From Paludibacteraceae bacterium (lineage in GTDB: Bacteria; Bacteroidota; Bacteroidia; Bacteroidales; Paludibacteraceae), in NCBI GenBank assembly GCA_017559505.1, contig JAFYSF010000056.1, positions 17,118-81,117 on the forward strand: a DNA stretch of 64,000 bases. The letters run 5' to 3'. The notes beneath the pieces are model-generated. The model ran no database searches, was not told where the DNA came from, and saw only the letters and a program-made list of their open reading frames with translations. Numbering within the stretch: the first letter of the stretch is position 1; every line of letters begins with the position of its first letter. The position numbers were made by a program, and so were the translations under genes. Below are positions 29,637 through 37,247 of the stretch, piece after piece.

Positions 29637-30890
29637 ATGGAAATTAAACGAGATTTATACCTAACAAAATTAATTCAATCTAAAGAAAATGGATTAATCA
29701 AAGTCGTAACAGGATTACGCCGTTCTGGTAAATCGTATTTACTAAAAACTCTTTTCAAAACTCATTTATTAGAAACTGGAGTTGAGGCAGACCATATATT
29801 AATTATTGATTTAGAGAACATACGTAACAAAGCTTTTTTAGATATTAATTATTTCATAAAATGGTTAGATGAACATATACAAGACAACAAAACACATTAT
29901 TTGATAATTGATGAAATACAAAATATACCTAACTTTACAGAACTACTTGGAGGATTAGTAACGACAGAACACCTAGACGTATATGTCACAGGGAGTAACT
30001 CTCATTTACTAAGTTCAGATGTTGCTACAGAATTTCGCGGTCGAGGAGAAGAAATTCATCTATATCCTTTATCTTTTGCAGAATTTTGTTCTGTATATTC
30101 TGGAAACGAAGTTGATGCCTTACAAGAATATATTACTTATGGTGGTCTTCCATACGTACACACACTGCCAAATGATGAAAAAAAATCCAACTATTTAGAA
30201 CAAATTTATCGTTCTGTATATTTAAGAGATATTTTTGAAAGATATACTATTGAAAATCCTAAAGAATTTCAAGAATTATTACGAATTTTATCATCATGTA
30301 TAGGTACGCCTCAAAATGCCAATAAAATTGCTAATACATTCAAAACAATAAAAAAGCTACAAGCAATTACACCAAAAACGATTGACAATTATATAAATCA
30401 CATAGAAAATGCATTTCTTTTAGAGGAGGCACAACGCTATGACATCAAAGGTCGTCAATATATTGGTAATTTATCTAAATACTATTTCCAAGATTTAGGT
30501 TTAAGAAATGTGATTCTACATTTTCGACAAATAGAAGAAACACACTTAATGGAGAATCTACTTTATAATCAATTACGTATGCTTGGATATCAAGTAGATG
30601 TTGGTAATATTCCTATTCGTACAACTATCAATGGAGAACAAAAACGTTCTAATTTAGAAATTGATTTTATAGTTAATCGAGGTTCACAGCGCTATTATAT
30701 ACAATCGGCATGGCGTCTGCCCGACGCAGAAAAACGAGAGCAAGAAATTCGTCCTTTCATCAATGTAGCAGATTCATTTCCAAAGATTGTAATTGTTGGG
30801 GAACAAATGAAATTGCGTCGTGACGAAAATGGTATAATCTACATTAGCATCTATCAATTTTTGAAAGAACCACAAATAGTATTAAACTAA
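29637..30890 (+). CDS. AAA ATPase with DUF4143 domain (ATPase 2)
   Basis: 417 residues. P-loop GLRRSGKS at 26-33, Walker B YLIIDEIQ at 88-95, sensor-like VTGSNSHLL, and a C-terminal DUF4143 domain in which the acidic residue of LEIDF is kept while the E-x-K position reads IQSAW. It is similar in layout to ATPase 1 but with clearly diverged sequence. It stands between a triple palindrome array and a hairpin that both have counterparts around ATPase 3. Confidence 0.88.
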   Translation: MEIKRDLYLTKLIQSKENGLIKVVTGLRRSGKSYLLKTLFKTHLLETGVEADHILIIDLENIRNKAFLDINYFIKWLDEHIQDNKTHYLIIDEIQNIPNFTELLGGLVTTEHLDVYVTGSNSHLLSSDVATEFRGRGEEIHLYPLSFAEFCSVYSGNEVDALQEYITYGGLPYVHTLPNDEKKSNYLEQIYRSVYLRDIFERYTIENPKEFQELLRILSSCIGTPQNANKIANTFKTIKKLQAITPKTIDNYINHIENAFLLEEAQRYDIKGRQYIGNLSKYYFQDLGLRNVILHFRQIEETHLMENLLYNQLRMLGYQVDVGNIPIRTTINGEQKRSNLEIDFIVNRGSQRYYIQSAWRLPDAEKREQEIRPFINVADSFPKIVIVGEQMKLRRDENGIIYISIYQFLKEPQIVLN

Positions 30891-30902
30891 ACATTATATT
30901 AT

Positions 30903-30967
30903 TTCAAAGAACGATTTTATATTTGTAGGCATTCAAGGGTTCAATCTTGAATGCCTTATTTTTTCGT
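30903..30967 (+). terminator. Hairpin unit downstream of ATPase 2
   Basis: Stem GGCATTCAAG (30928-30937) / CTTGAATGCC (30946-30955) followed by a T-run on the plus strand; preceded by TTTCAAAGAAC. Homologous units are at 32930-32975 and 34706-34748. Confidence 0.8.
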
Positions 30968-30987
30968 TTTGCCTATTTTATTATAAA

Positions 30988-31230
30988 TTATTTACATCGC
31001 TTCAATGCTTCTTTGGCATCTTCGATATAACGTTTGATGCGTTCGATGTCGCGGTCGTGCGAAGCTGCACGGTCGATTTTATTTTTACGATAAGTTGCTT
31101 TAGACGAAGGAGTAGAAGCACGTTTAATTAAATCGGCATAACGAGCATTGTCACGTTTCTTTTCTTCTTTTTCTTTAGCCAAATCGGCACGCAAATCAAT
31201 AATTTTTTTGCGGTAATACTCTTTACTCAT
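30988..31230 (-). CDS. Small charged coiled-coil protein of unknown function
   Basis: 80 residues, about 45 percent charged, predicted as one or two long helices (KIIDLRADLAKEKEEKKRDN and ERIKRYIEDAKEALKRCK). No membrane segment or signal peptide. It lies tail-to-tail with ATPase 2 and head-to-head with ATPase 3, sharing the palindrome array as divergent control region. No named family recognised; the regular codon use and start favour a real gene. Confidence 0.65.
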   Translation of the reverse strand: MSKEYYRKKIIDLRADLAKEKEEKKRDNARYADLIKRASTPSSKATYRKNKIDRAASHDRDIERIKRYIEDAKEALKRCK

Positions 31231-31327
31231 AATTTTTTAAGATTTAAAGGTTAATAATGTCACTCTACTTTGGCACAGGTTGCTTACACCTATGGAAAGA
31301 TATCTTTTTCAGTCTATATTTGTAATT

Positions 31328-31412
31328 TTGCTTATTACATTAAGCAAAATTCACATAAAATTACTTATTGCATTAAGCAAATATTTATAAAATTGCTTGT
31401 TTTATCAAGCAA
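31328..31412 (+). promoter_or_regulatory. Triple palindrome array upstream of ATPase 3
   Basis: Sites at 31328 (TTGCTTATTACATTAAGCAA), 31361 and 31393, again 33 and 32 bp apart. It sits in the divergent spacer (31231-31572) between the 80-residue protein and ATPase 3, which holds no other gene. Confidence 0.8.
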
Positions 31413-31468
31413 AAAGTTATACAATTTGAATATTTTTCTTTATCACAATAAAAATATCACAACAAATA

Positions 31469-31500
31469 ATTGTGTATATCAAATAATTGCACTATCTTTG
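31469..31500 (+). promoter_or_regulatory. Promoter of ATPase gene 3
   Basis: ATTG, 20 bp, TATCTTTG, about 72 bp before the start codon. Confidence 0.7.
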
Positions 31501-31572
31501 CACTGAAATTATAGTAACCACCATTACGGTAATTACCATTACTATAACTAAACACGTATAACTTTTTACATT

Positions 31573-32895
31573 ATGAAATTCTATAATAGAGAAAATGAAT
31601 TAGAGCTACTACAAGAGATTGTACAACTATCGCAAAGCGCGTCACAAATGACAGTGCTAACAGGTCGTCGCCGCATTGGAAAAACAAAGTTGCTACTACG
31701 AGCAACTGAAAAGATGCCATGTGTATATTTTTTTGTATCACGCAAAAGCGAAAGCATATTGTGCAACCAATTTGCTACCGAAGCATCGCAAGCACTGAAT
31801 GTACCGATTGGCAATTACAATCGTTTTGCAGACTTATTAGAGCACTTAATGCGCATCTCGACATTGCAACCATTCACGCTTATCATCGACGAATTTCAAG
31901 AGTTTGTGAATATTGAAAAGTCTATTATCGGTGATATACAACGAGTATGGGACTTAAACAAAGATAAAAGTCGCATAAATTTATTGGCAAGTGGTAGTAT
32001 ATACTCGATGATGCACCACATTTTTGAAAACGAAAAAGAGCCACTATTTTCACGAGCAAGCAATATCATACATCTTCAATCATTCAGAACTGACACTCTC
32101 AAAGAGATTCTTGCCGACCATAATCCTAATTATACTGCCGAAGATTTATTAGCACTATACACATTCACGGGTGGCGTTGCATGGTATGTTGAACTGCTGA
32201 TGAATGCACGAGCTGTAACCTTCAAAAAAATGGTTGACCATATTTTCCGTGAAAATTCATTATTCCTCAACGAAGGCAAAAACCTACTAATTGAGGAGTT
32301 TGGCAAAGATTATAGCATCTATTTTTCGATTTTAGAATGTATTGCACGAGGTATAAATACACGAGGTGATATATCTAATGCGATAGGAATTCAAGAAATA
32401 GGAGGTCATTTAGCACGATTGGAACGAGATTTCAATATTATTCGTCAAATTCGACCTATATTCAGTAAACCATCCACTAAGACGGTAAAATATTATATTG
32501 CCGATAACTTTCTAACATGTTGGTTTAGATTTATCTATAAGTATATCAATTATATAGAATCAGGCAATATAGAGTTGCTAAAACAGGTATTTATGCGCGA
32601 TTACCCTACTTTTTCAGGTCAGATGTTAGAGCGTTATTTCCGTCAGCAAGCAATCGAAAGTCATCAATATACCACAATAGGCAACTATTGGAATCGCAAA
32701 GGCGAAAACGAAATAGATATTATCTTGGTGAATGAAATAGACAAAATATTACAGATTGGAGAAATCAAACGCCAAGCAAAAAATATTGATATGGAATTGT
32801 TGCGCTCGAAAGCTGACTATTTCTTGTCAGTTCACCCTGAATTGCAATCGTATCAATTAGAATTATGCGCATTATCATTGGATGATATTCTCTAA
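31573..32895 (+). CDS. Archaeal-type AAA ATPase with DUF234 domain (ATPase 3)
   Basis: 440 residues. It begins FYNRENELELL as in ATPases of the archaeal type; P-loop GRRRIGKT at 31-38 and Walker B TLIIDEFQEF at 102-111. The C-terminal DUF234 part has a PD-(D/E)XK-like pattern NEIDIIL with IGEIK, so the nuclease-like residues are intact, unlike in ATPases 1 and 2. It shares flanking elements with ATPase 2 despite belonging to another subfamily. Confidence 0.87.
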   Translation: MKFYNRENELELLQEIVQLSQSASQMTVLTGRRRIGKTKLLLRATEKMPCVYFFVSRKSESILCNQFATEASQALNVPIGNYNRFADLLEHLMRISTLQPFTLIIDEFQEFVNIEKSIIGDIQRVWDLNKDKSRINLLASGSIYSMMHHIFENEKEPLFSRASNIIHLQSFRTDTLKEILADHNPNYTAEDLLALYTFTGGVAWYVELLMNARAVTFKKMVDHIFRENSLFLNEGKNLLIEEFGKDYSIYFSILECIARGINTRGDISNAIGIQEIGGHLARLERDFNIIRQIRPIFSKPSTKTVKYYIADNFLTCWFRFIYKYINYIESGNIELLKQVFMRDYPTFSGQMLERYFRQQAIESHQYTTIGNYWNRKGENEIDIILVNEIDKILQIGEIKRQAKNIDMELLRSKADYFLSVHPELQSYQLELCALSLDDIL

Positions 32896-32909
32896 TTCTA
32901 CTCTACAAT

Positions 32910-32975
32910 ATTTCAAAGAACACATTTATATTGTAGGCATTCGGGCGGTCAAGCCCGAGTGCCTTAATTTTTTTT
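32910..32975 (+). terminator. Hairpin unit downstream of ATPase 3
   Basis: TTTCAAAGAAC, then stem GGCATTCGGGC (32936-32946) / GCCCGAGTGCC (32953-32963) and eight T on the plus strand. It is the counterpart of 30903-30967. Confidence 0.8.
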
Positions 32976-32980
32976 GCTAA

Positions 32981-33295
32981 TTATTTACCTGCAGCAACGA
33001 GAGTAGCAGAGTTATCAGCCAAAGCAGAGTCATCTGCGTTAGCAACTTGAACACCGATACCATACATTTCAGCAACTTTTTTCTCGAAGTTACCCACTTG
33101 CATGTTACCACCTACTGCGAGTTCGCCACCTTTAGCGTCTTTAGCACGGATAGAAGCCAAAGTAGCTTCATCGTCAGCAAATGCACCTTTACAAGTTATG
33201 CTTTTGTAAACGCGAAGAGTTGAACCAAATGCTTTTTTGAATTCGTTTTTCAAGGTTTTCACTTTCATGTTACCTTTCAATGCAATTTCTGCCAT
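32981..33295 (-). CDS. Small two-repeat protein (paralogue of the 34749 gene), unknown function
   Basis: 104 residues with an internal duplication: GNMKVKTLKNEFKKAFGSTL and a partner GNMQVGNFEKKVAEMYGIGV, each followed by a short acidic stretch and a TLxxI/TLVAA ending. The same two-repeat plan occurs in the 121-residue protein at 34749-35114. A small alpha/beta fold is likely; I cannot name a family. It lies downstream of the PD-(D/E)XK gene, 35 bp away, probably in one transcript. Confidence 0.7.
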   Translation of the reverse strand: MAEIALKGNMKVKTLKNEFKKAFGSTLRVYKSITCKGAFADDEATLASIRAKDAKGGELAVGGNMQVGNFEKKVAEMYGIGVQVANADDSALADNSATLVAAGK

Positions 33296-33330
33296 AGTAA
33301 TAAATTTTTAGTTAGTTAATGCCTACTCTT

Positions 33331-34521
33331 TTAGGATTTTCGGCTACGTCCTTTTATCCTTTGTAAAAATAAATGTTTCATATCTTCATATAAATCGTCA
33401 CTAATATCTTTTGTATGTGGATATAACGCATTAACGAAATCACGAAAATAGATATCTTCTTTATATTCTTTTTGTTTTACACAAAAATCATAAACTTGCT
33501 TATAATAAATTTTCTTATAAAAACATCCCGATTTGTATACACTCAAATCAATGTCATTATAATTTGGAGTTAACAAATAAAATGCAGTATCCCAACCCTT
33601 TTCTTTTGCCTCTTTTTTAGCAAATTCATAATACTTTTCGAGTTGTGTACGATCTAATTGGTTCGATTTACGATTAAAAATTAAACCATTTATATGAGAT
33701 TTCACCTTATTCTCAACAACAACGATTTTATTTCCTCCTCGAATCAATAAGTCAATATTTCCCTCCTCGCGCGCAACATCAAAATCGGTTGAGAAGCTAC
33801 ACCCAAGCTCTTCTTTGGCAAAACGAACTAACAAATCGGGATATCGTTCCATAAAAAAAGCAAACGCATTAGAAAAAGCCAATTCATTAGAAGATACACC
33901 ACAAATATCAAAATATGTAATATCCCTTTTATCGACATCTTTCATTTCGACTTTATCCACCCCATTATTCCATAGACTAATATCATTAATCTTCTCTTGC
34001 AGTGCAATATAGTCATTAGGTGTGAGTTCGTAATCAATATATTGTTTAAGAGATGCTTTTGCCTGCTTATTTTCGGTCAACACCACAGTATCAATCCCAT
34101 CCTTATCAAACGACACATATAAAGGTTTAATAGGGCGACTAACACGCTCGGCCTTATATGTCAAATAGACATATTGATACTCATTTTCTATAAAAAGTTC
34201 ATTAAGCAAAACACCTGCATATCGTACATCGTTTTCAACAATATACTTAATCTGATCTTCAGCAGTTTGTTTTGGGTGATAAATTTCTGTAATTCCCTCT
34301 GCCTTCCCAAGCACTTCAAGCATTTTTCGACCAGGCAAAGAGCGAACAAGAAGCACACAACCAACCTTATCTTGTTGCGAAACATGGAACGTTCCTGAAT
34401 GTTGCAAATAGATATAATGAGAACCATTATCTGATTGATAAAGATTTATTATCTCATGACCCAAATTATCGTTAAGATAATCGCCATTATACATTCTATT
34501 TAAAACGATTTTTTTATTCAT
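33331..34521 (-). CDS. PD-(D/E)XK nuclease-like protein
   Basis: 396 residues. The C-terminal half carries a nuclease-type core: an acidic helix around residue 213 (SSNELAFSNAFAFFM), Asp257 in GNIDLLI, then VVVENK with Glu270 and Lys272, and QLDRTQLEKYYEF. This fits the PD-(D/E)XK superfamily family often annotated in Bacteroidota. The N-terminal 200 residues are not recognised. Being among small proteins and ATPases it could belong to a defence or stress locus, but this is inference. The end IKGRSRKS is partly duplicated near 34674-34708. Confidence 0.75.
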   Translation of the reverse strand: MNKKIVLNRMYNGDYLNDNLGHEIINLYQSDNGSHYIYLQHSGTFHVSQQDKVGCVLLVRSLPGRKMLEVLGKAEGITEIYHPKQTAEDQIKYIVENDVRYAGVLLNELFIENEYQYVYLTYKAERVSRPIKPLYVSFDKDGIDTVVLTENKQAKASLKQYIDYELTPNDYIALQEKINDISLWNNGVDKVEMKDVDKRDITYFDICGVSSNELAFSNAFAFFMERYPDLLVRFAKEELGCSFSTDFDVAREEGNIDLLIRGGNKIVVVENKVKSHINGLIFNRKSNQLDRTQLEKYYEFAKKEAKEKGWDTAFYLLTPNYNDIDLSVYKSGCFYKKIYYKQVYDFCVKQKEYKEDIYFRDFVNALYPHTKDISDDLYEDMKHLFLQRIKGRSRKS

Positions 34522-34547
34522 AATTTAAATTTTAAACAACTATCCTA

Positions 34548-34643
34548 TTAATCGAATAATACGCCATTTTTCAATACAGACACTCTATTAACTTCAGCGA
34601 TATTGATAGTATATTCGCCATAAGATGCGGTTTTCTTTGCCAT
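34548..34643 (-). CDS. Very small ORF in the nuclease cluster
   Basis: 31 codons starting MAKKTASYGEYTINIAEVNR, followed 27 bp later by the nuclease gene. Its upstream leader resembles that of the 104-residue gene (shared AAAAGAGTAGGCA and ATG-GCA start). It may be a real peptide or the 5' remnant of a deleted gene. Confidence 0.4.
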   Translation of the reverse strand: MAKKTASYGEYTINIAEVNRVSVLKNGVLFD

Positions 34644-34673
34644 GATAAATTAGATTTTAAGTATTTTCTGCCT

Positions 34674-34708
34674 ACTCTTTTAGATTTTCGGTATCTTCCT
34701 TTTATTTG
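34674..34708 (-). repeat. Partial duplication of the nuclease-gene 3' end
   Basis: On the minus strand this stretch reads like codons IKGRYRKS plus the following leader, matching 33322-33358 at most positions. It suggests loss or duplication of a second copy of the nuclease gene. Confidence 0.6.
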
Positions 34709-34748
34709 TAGGCAAACGGGCGGTCAAACCCGAATGCCTTATTTTTTA
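34706..34748 (+). terminator. Third hairpin unit (GTAGGCA type)
   Basis: Stem GGCAAACGGG / CCCGAATGCC with two internal mismatches, and a T-run on the plus strand. Like the other two units it abuts the 3' end of a minus-strand small-protein gene, but there is no plus-strand gene to terminate. Confidence 0.65.
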
Positions 34749-35114
34749 TCAATACTCACCACGCGCGGCTTTGCCGAGTGTAATTTCGTTTGGCACAAGG
34801 ATTTTGCCTGTTTTGTCCTTGATTTGAACTGTTACGCCAAAAGTTTCGTCGAAGAGTTTTTCGGCATCGCCTACTTTTGTGCTACCTTTGATTTTGAGGG
34901 CATCGGCAGATGCTTTTTTCACTTCTTTAGTCGTTTTTTCGTTCAATTGATTGAGTGTCAAATCGCCATCGGCTATTTGTTTGCCTTTGTAAAAAACAAG
35001 TGACAAATCGAACGCAGCCATGAAATCGGCTGAAATTGTTTTCAATTTTTTGTTTGGAGCAACTGTAAATTCCGCTGAATTAAAACGGTCTTTAATACTA
35101 TCAAAAAGTCCCAT
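34749..35114 (-). CDS. Small two-repeat protein, unknown function
   Basis: 121 residues. After MGLFDSIKDRFNSAEF two related segments follow: KKLKTISADFMAAFDLSLVF and TKVGDAEKLFDETFGVTVQI, the second ending ITLGKAARGEY. The pattern (short strand, helix with F-x3-F, hydrophobic strand) parallels the 104-residue protein at 32981. No named family recognised; no signal peptide. Confidence 0.68.
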   Translation of the reverse strand: MGLFDSIKDRFNSAEFTVAPNKKLKTISADFMAAFDLSLVFYKGKQIADGDLTLNQLNEKTTKEVKKASADALKIKGSTKVGDAEKLFDETFGVTVQIKDKTGKILVPNEITLGKAARGEY

Positions 35115-35141
35115 AATTGTAAATGTTTTTTTAAGTTAATA

Positions 35142-35303
35142 TTATTTTCTTTTTTTAGTTACTGCTTTGAGAATTGCACCTCCGATTTTACGTTCGAGAC
35201 CTTGACGTGTGGTTGGGATGCCTACGGCGTGTGCTACTTTGTTTTTTAGACCAGAGATGCCTACGGCACGTTTTAATGAAAAGCTTAATCCTGGAATTTT
35301 CAT
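35142..35303 (-). CDS. Small basic protein (KRAVGI type), unknown function
   Basis: 53 residues, strongly basic (MKIPGLSFSLKRAVGISGLK, then TTRQGLERKIGGAILKA, ending KKRK). The ATG at 35303 follows an A/T-rich leader; the stop lies 27 bp before the 121-residue gene. Similar short basic proteins with the SFSxKRAxGI-TTRxGxxRKIG pattern are, to my recollection, common in Bacteroidota; nucleic-acid binding is plausible from charge only. Confidence 0.65.
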   Translation of the reverse strand: MKIPGLSFSLKRAVGISGLKNKVAHAVGIPTTRQGLERKIGGAILKAVTKKRK

Positions 35304-35387
35304 GATATTTTAGGTTAAAGTTTATTTATAATATTTTTCCCACAAATTACACAAATAATTACTCTGTCGCACTTACTGTGCTTATTC

Positions 35388-35515
35388 TACTATGACAATA
35401 TCATCAGGGGTTTACACCCCTGCCTGGGCTATATCGCCTCTACGAGGCTTTTTTTAACAATGTTAATATCATCATTACACCCACCGTCTGGATTATATCA
35501 TCTCTGCGAGTTTTT
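35388..35515. repeat. REP-like double unit
   Basis: Two related stretches: AATATCATCAGGGGTTTACA followed by CTGGGCTATATCGCCTCTAC and GAGGCTTTTTT, then a degenerate second copy with ATATCATCATTACACCCACC. Palindromic GGGGTTTACACCCC is included. It looks like dispersed intergenic palindromic repeats; no gene is present in 35304-35581. Confidence 0.6.
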
Positions 35516-35524
35516 TAAATTATA

Positions 35525-35582
35525 GCACTCTTAACCCCTCCCCTCTTCGAGGACCTCCCCTAAAACAGGGAAGGAATATAAT
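35525..35582. repeat. Degenerate core of the MITE-like element
   Basis: ACCCCTCCCCTCTTCGAGGA and CCTCCCCTAAAACAGGGAAG parallel the inner hairpin of the elements at 47500-47675 and 59864-60042, without their terminal inverted repeats. It abuts the lipoprotein stop codon. Confidence 0.6.
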
Positions 35583-36868
35583 CACTTCACAATGGTATAT
35601 TTAGCATTGAAGTATTCGGTCTTTGGGGAAATGGCTATGACTTCGAGCCAAACATAGTTGTGGAATCGCATACGCTCGTTTTCGAAACCAAGATAGATGG
35701 TTTGCTTGCCATTCATTGGAATGCGACCATTGCATGACTGTGTGCCCATTGTGGAATAGTTGATGTTGTATTGCAATGTTGATGTTGCTTTGCCATCTTG
35801 GAAACTTTTGGCTTGAGACGAACTAGTGAATACGAACATATTGATATAAGCATCTTCTTCGCGCGGTGGTTTGTTATCACCCAAAAGAGTTTGGATAAGT
35901 CCAATGCTATGTTGAGACTCGTAGAGTGGCATACCTAAAACTTTGATTTTACTATATGAATGATTCATATCTTCACTAAACTTACCATCGGTGTACATAT
36001 CTTCTTCGTCGGTAGAGATACGCAAACGATAGAGAATGTCGGTTGTGCCTGCTGGCACCTGAACAGCTACAATACCACGATATGAACCTGAGAATGCGGC
36101 TTTGATTTGACCACGAAGTGTAAACTTACGTGGTTCTTCGAATATATTAGACATTTTGAGACCTTTTGTTGATATTGCACGAAAAGCTCCTTTCTCACAT
36201 TCAACAATCTCGGTGTTGACTGTTGCCAAATTATTCAAACGACTGATGTCTGGGACTTTATATCCAACACTGATATTGGCATATTGTGTTGCTCCTGGAT
36301 TGACTTCTACAAGATAGATAGCAGAATTGCGAATAGCAAGCGAATCGTGCACCTTGGTCTTACTACTATAGGTTTTGAGCAATTTACGAGAATCGGCATT
36401 ATAGATTTTGACTGTAGCTGGCGATTCGGTTTCGATAAGATAGAACATTTTATCTCCTTTCTCAAGATAAACTGGGAATGCCTCTGTTCCGCCATCCATC
36501 AAATAGTCTTCTTTCTTATGACTGACAATACCTAATGTAGCAACCTCAGTCTGCAATCTCTCTTTGAGTTTATTGCGAACAAAGTCAGTGCGTTTCTTTA
36601 GATTGTGACATTTTGCCAAAGCAGTAGAATCAAGCCCAGACATATCGTATTCGTAATGCAACTGTGGCACAAATTCAGACAACGAAACAATTTGATCGAC
36701 CGACATCTCGCCAACATCGTCCAACAAAATTTCGACACGTTGCAACGACGCAAGCATTTTTTCATATTCAGAAGATTGCTCTTCAGACATATTGCCATAT
36801 TCGCCACTTTTACCTCCGCCACACGAAACGAACAACAAAACAGTTAAAAACAAAACCAATTTTTTCAT
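35582..36868 (-). CDS. Lipoprotein of unknown function
   Basis: The ATG at 36868 is chosen because it opens a lipoprotein signal (KKLVLFLTVLLFVSC, lipobox Cys at residue 15); it gives 428 residues. The frame stays open upstream for 95 codons, but that stretch is a structured RNA, not coding. The mature protein has a helical N-terminal part (EEQSSEYEKMLASLQRVEIL) and a beta-rich remainder with YLIETESPATVKIYNADSRK. Anchored to a cell-envelope membrane. No family recognised. Confidence 0.7.
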   Translation of the reverse strand: MKKLVLFLTVLLFVSCGGGKSGEYGNMSEEQSSEYEKMLASLQRVEILLDDVGEMSVDQIVSLSEFVPQLHYEYDMSGLDSTALAKCHNLKKRTDFVRNKLKERLQTEVATLGIVSHKKEDYLMDGGTEAFPVYLEKGDKMFYLIETESPATVKIYNADSRKLLKTYSSKTKVHDSLAIRNSAIYLVEVNPGATQYANISVGYKVPDISRLNNLATVNTEIVECEKGAFRAISTKGLKMSNIFEEPRKFTLRGQIKAAFSGSYRGIVAVQVPAGTTDILYRLRISTDEEDMYTDGKFSEDMNHSYSKIKVLGMPLYESQHSIGLIQTLLGDNKPPREEDAYINMFVFTSSSQAKSFQDGKATSTLQYNINYSTMGTQSCNGRIPMNGKQTIYLGFENERMRFHNYVWLEVIAISPKTEYFNAKYTIVK

Positions 36869-36924
36869 ATAATCAAATTTATTAAGACCAAAATCTATCA
36901 CACAAATTAGTTCACTATAGGACA

Positions 36925-36961
36925 TAAAAAAACGTGGAATTCGACTGTTGCCGTTCCACGT
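36925..36961 (-). terminator. Intrinsic terminator at the end of structured RNA 1
   Basis: 8-bp stem ACGTGGAA / TTCCACGT followed by seven T on the minus strand, 57 nt before the lipoprotein start. Four bases of its 5' arm (36958-36961) also belong to the closing helix of the RNA. Confidence 0.8.
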
Positions 36962-37241
36962 AATGAGGCCTTCGCATTGCCCTTGATGTCGGAACAACAA
37001 CGCGAAGCCCACGCTGATATAAGTTATAATGATTACATTATATGCACCAAACGTGCGCCATAATAGATATGGCACAACATGGATACTTACATCCCATAGG
37101 ACATCTATCGTTGTTAGGTTCATGACATCAATAAGAAAGTTGCGAAGTTTCATTACGTCAGAACAAAACGCTGTATAAACGTCTTTTCAATATGTCCGTA
37201 AACCCACCCTAAAAAAAGACATACGCCCCAGCGTGAGCTTA
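36925..37241 (-). ncRNA. Structured RNA 1: rod-like leader or 6S-like RNA
   Basis: From a good promoter to a terminator, about 316 nt. Four helices nest: 36958-36966 with 37150-37158 (9 bp), 36970-36976 with 37141-37147 (7 bp), 36983-36990 with 37124-37131 (8 bp), 36996-37002 with 37109-37115 (7 bp), separated by small internal loops. An apical hairpin GTGCCATA/TATGGCGC is visible, and a 5' hairpin domain precedes the rod. It may be a 6S-like RNA or a transcription-attenuating leader of the lipoprotein gene; the terminator overlapping the closing helix favours the latter. Confidence 0.55.
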
Positions 37242-37247
37242 CAAATG

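Noticed and set aside
29464..31412. CRISPR-like array reading of the evenly spaced palindromes
   Set aside because: Only three 20-bp palindromes per locus, spacers of 12-13 bp, and no cas genes nearby; operator sites fit better.
36869..37153. 95-codon N-terminal extension of the lipoprotein
   Set aside because: A lipoprotein signal starts at 36868, an intrinsic terminator lies inside the extension, and the stretch folds as nested helices; it is RNA, not coding.
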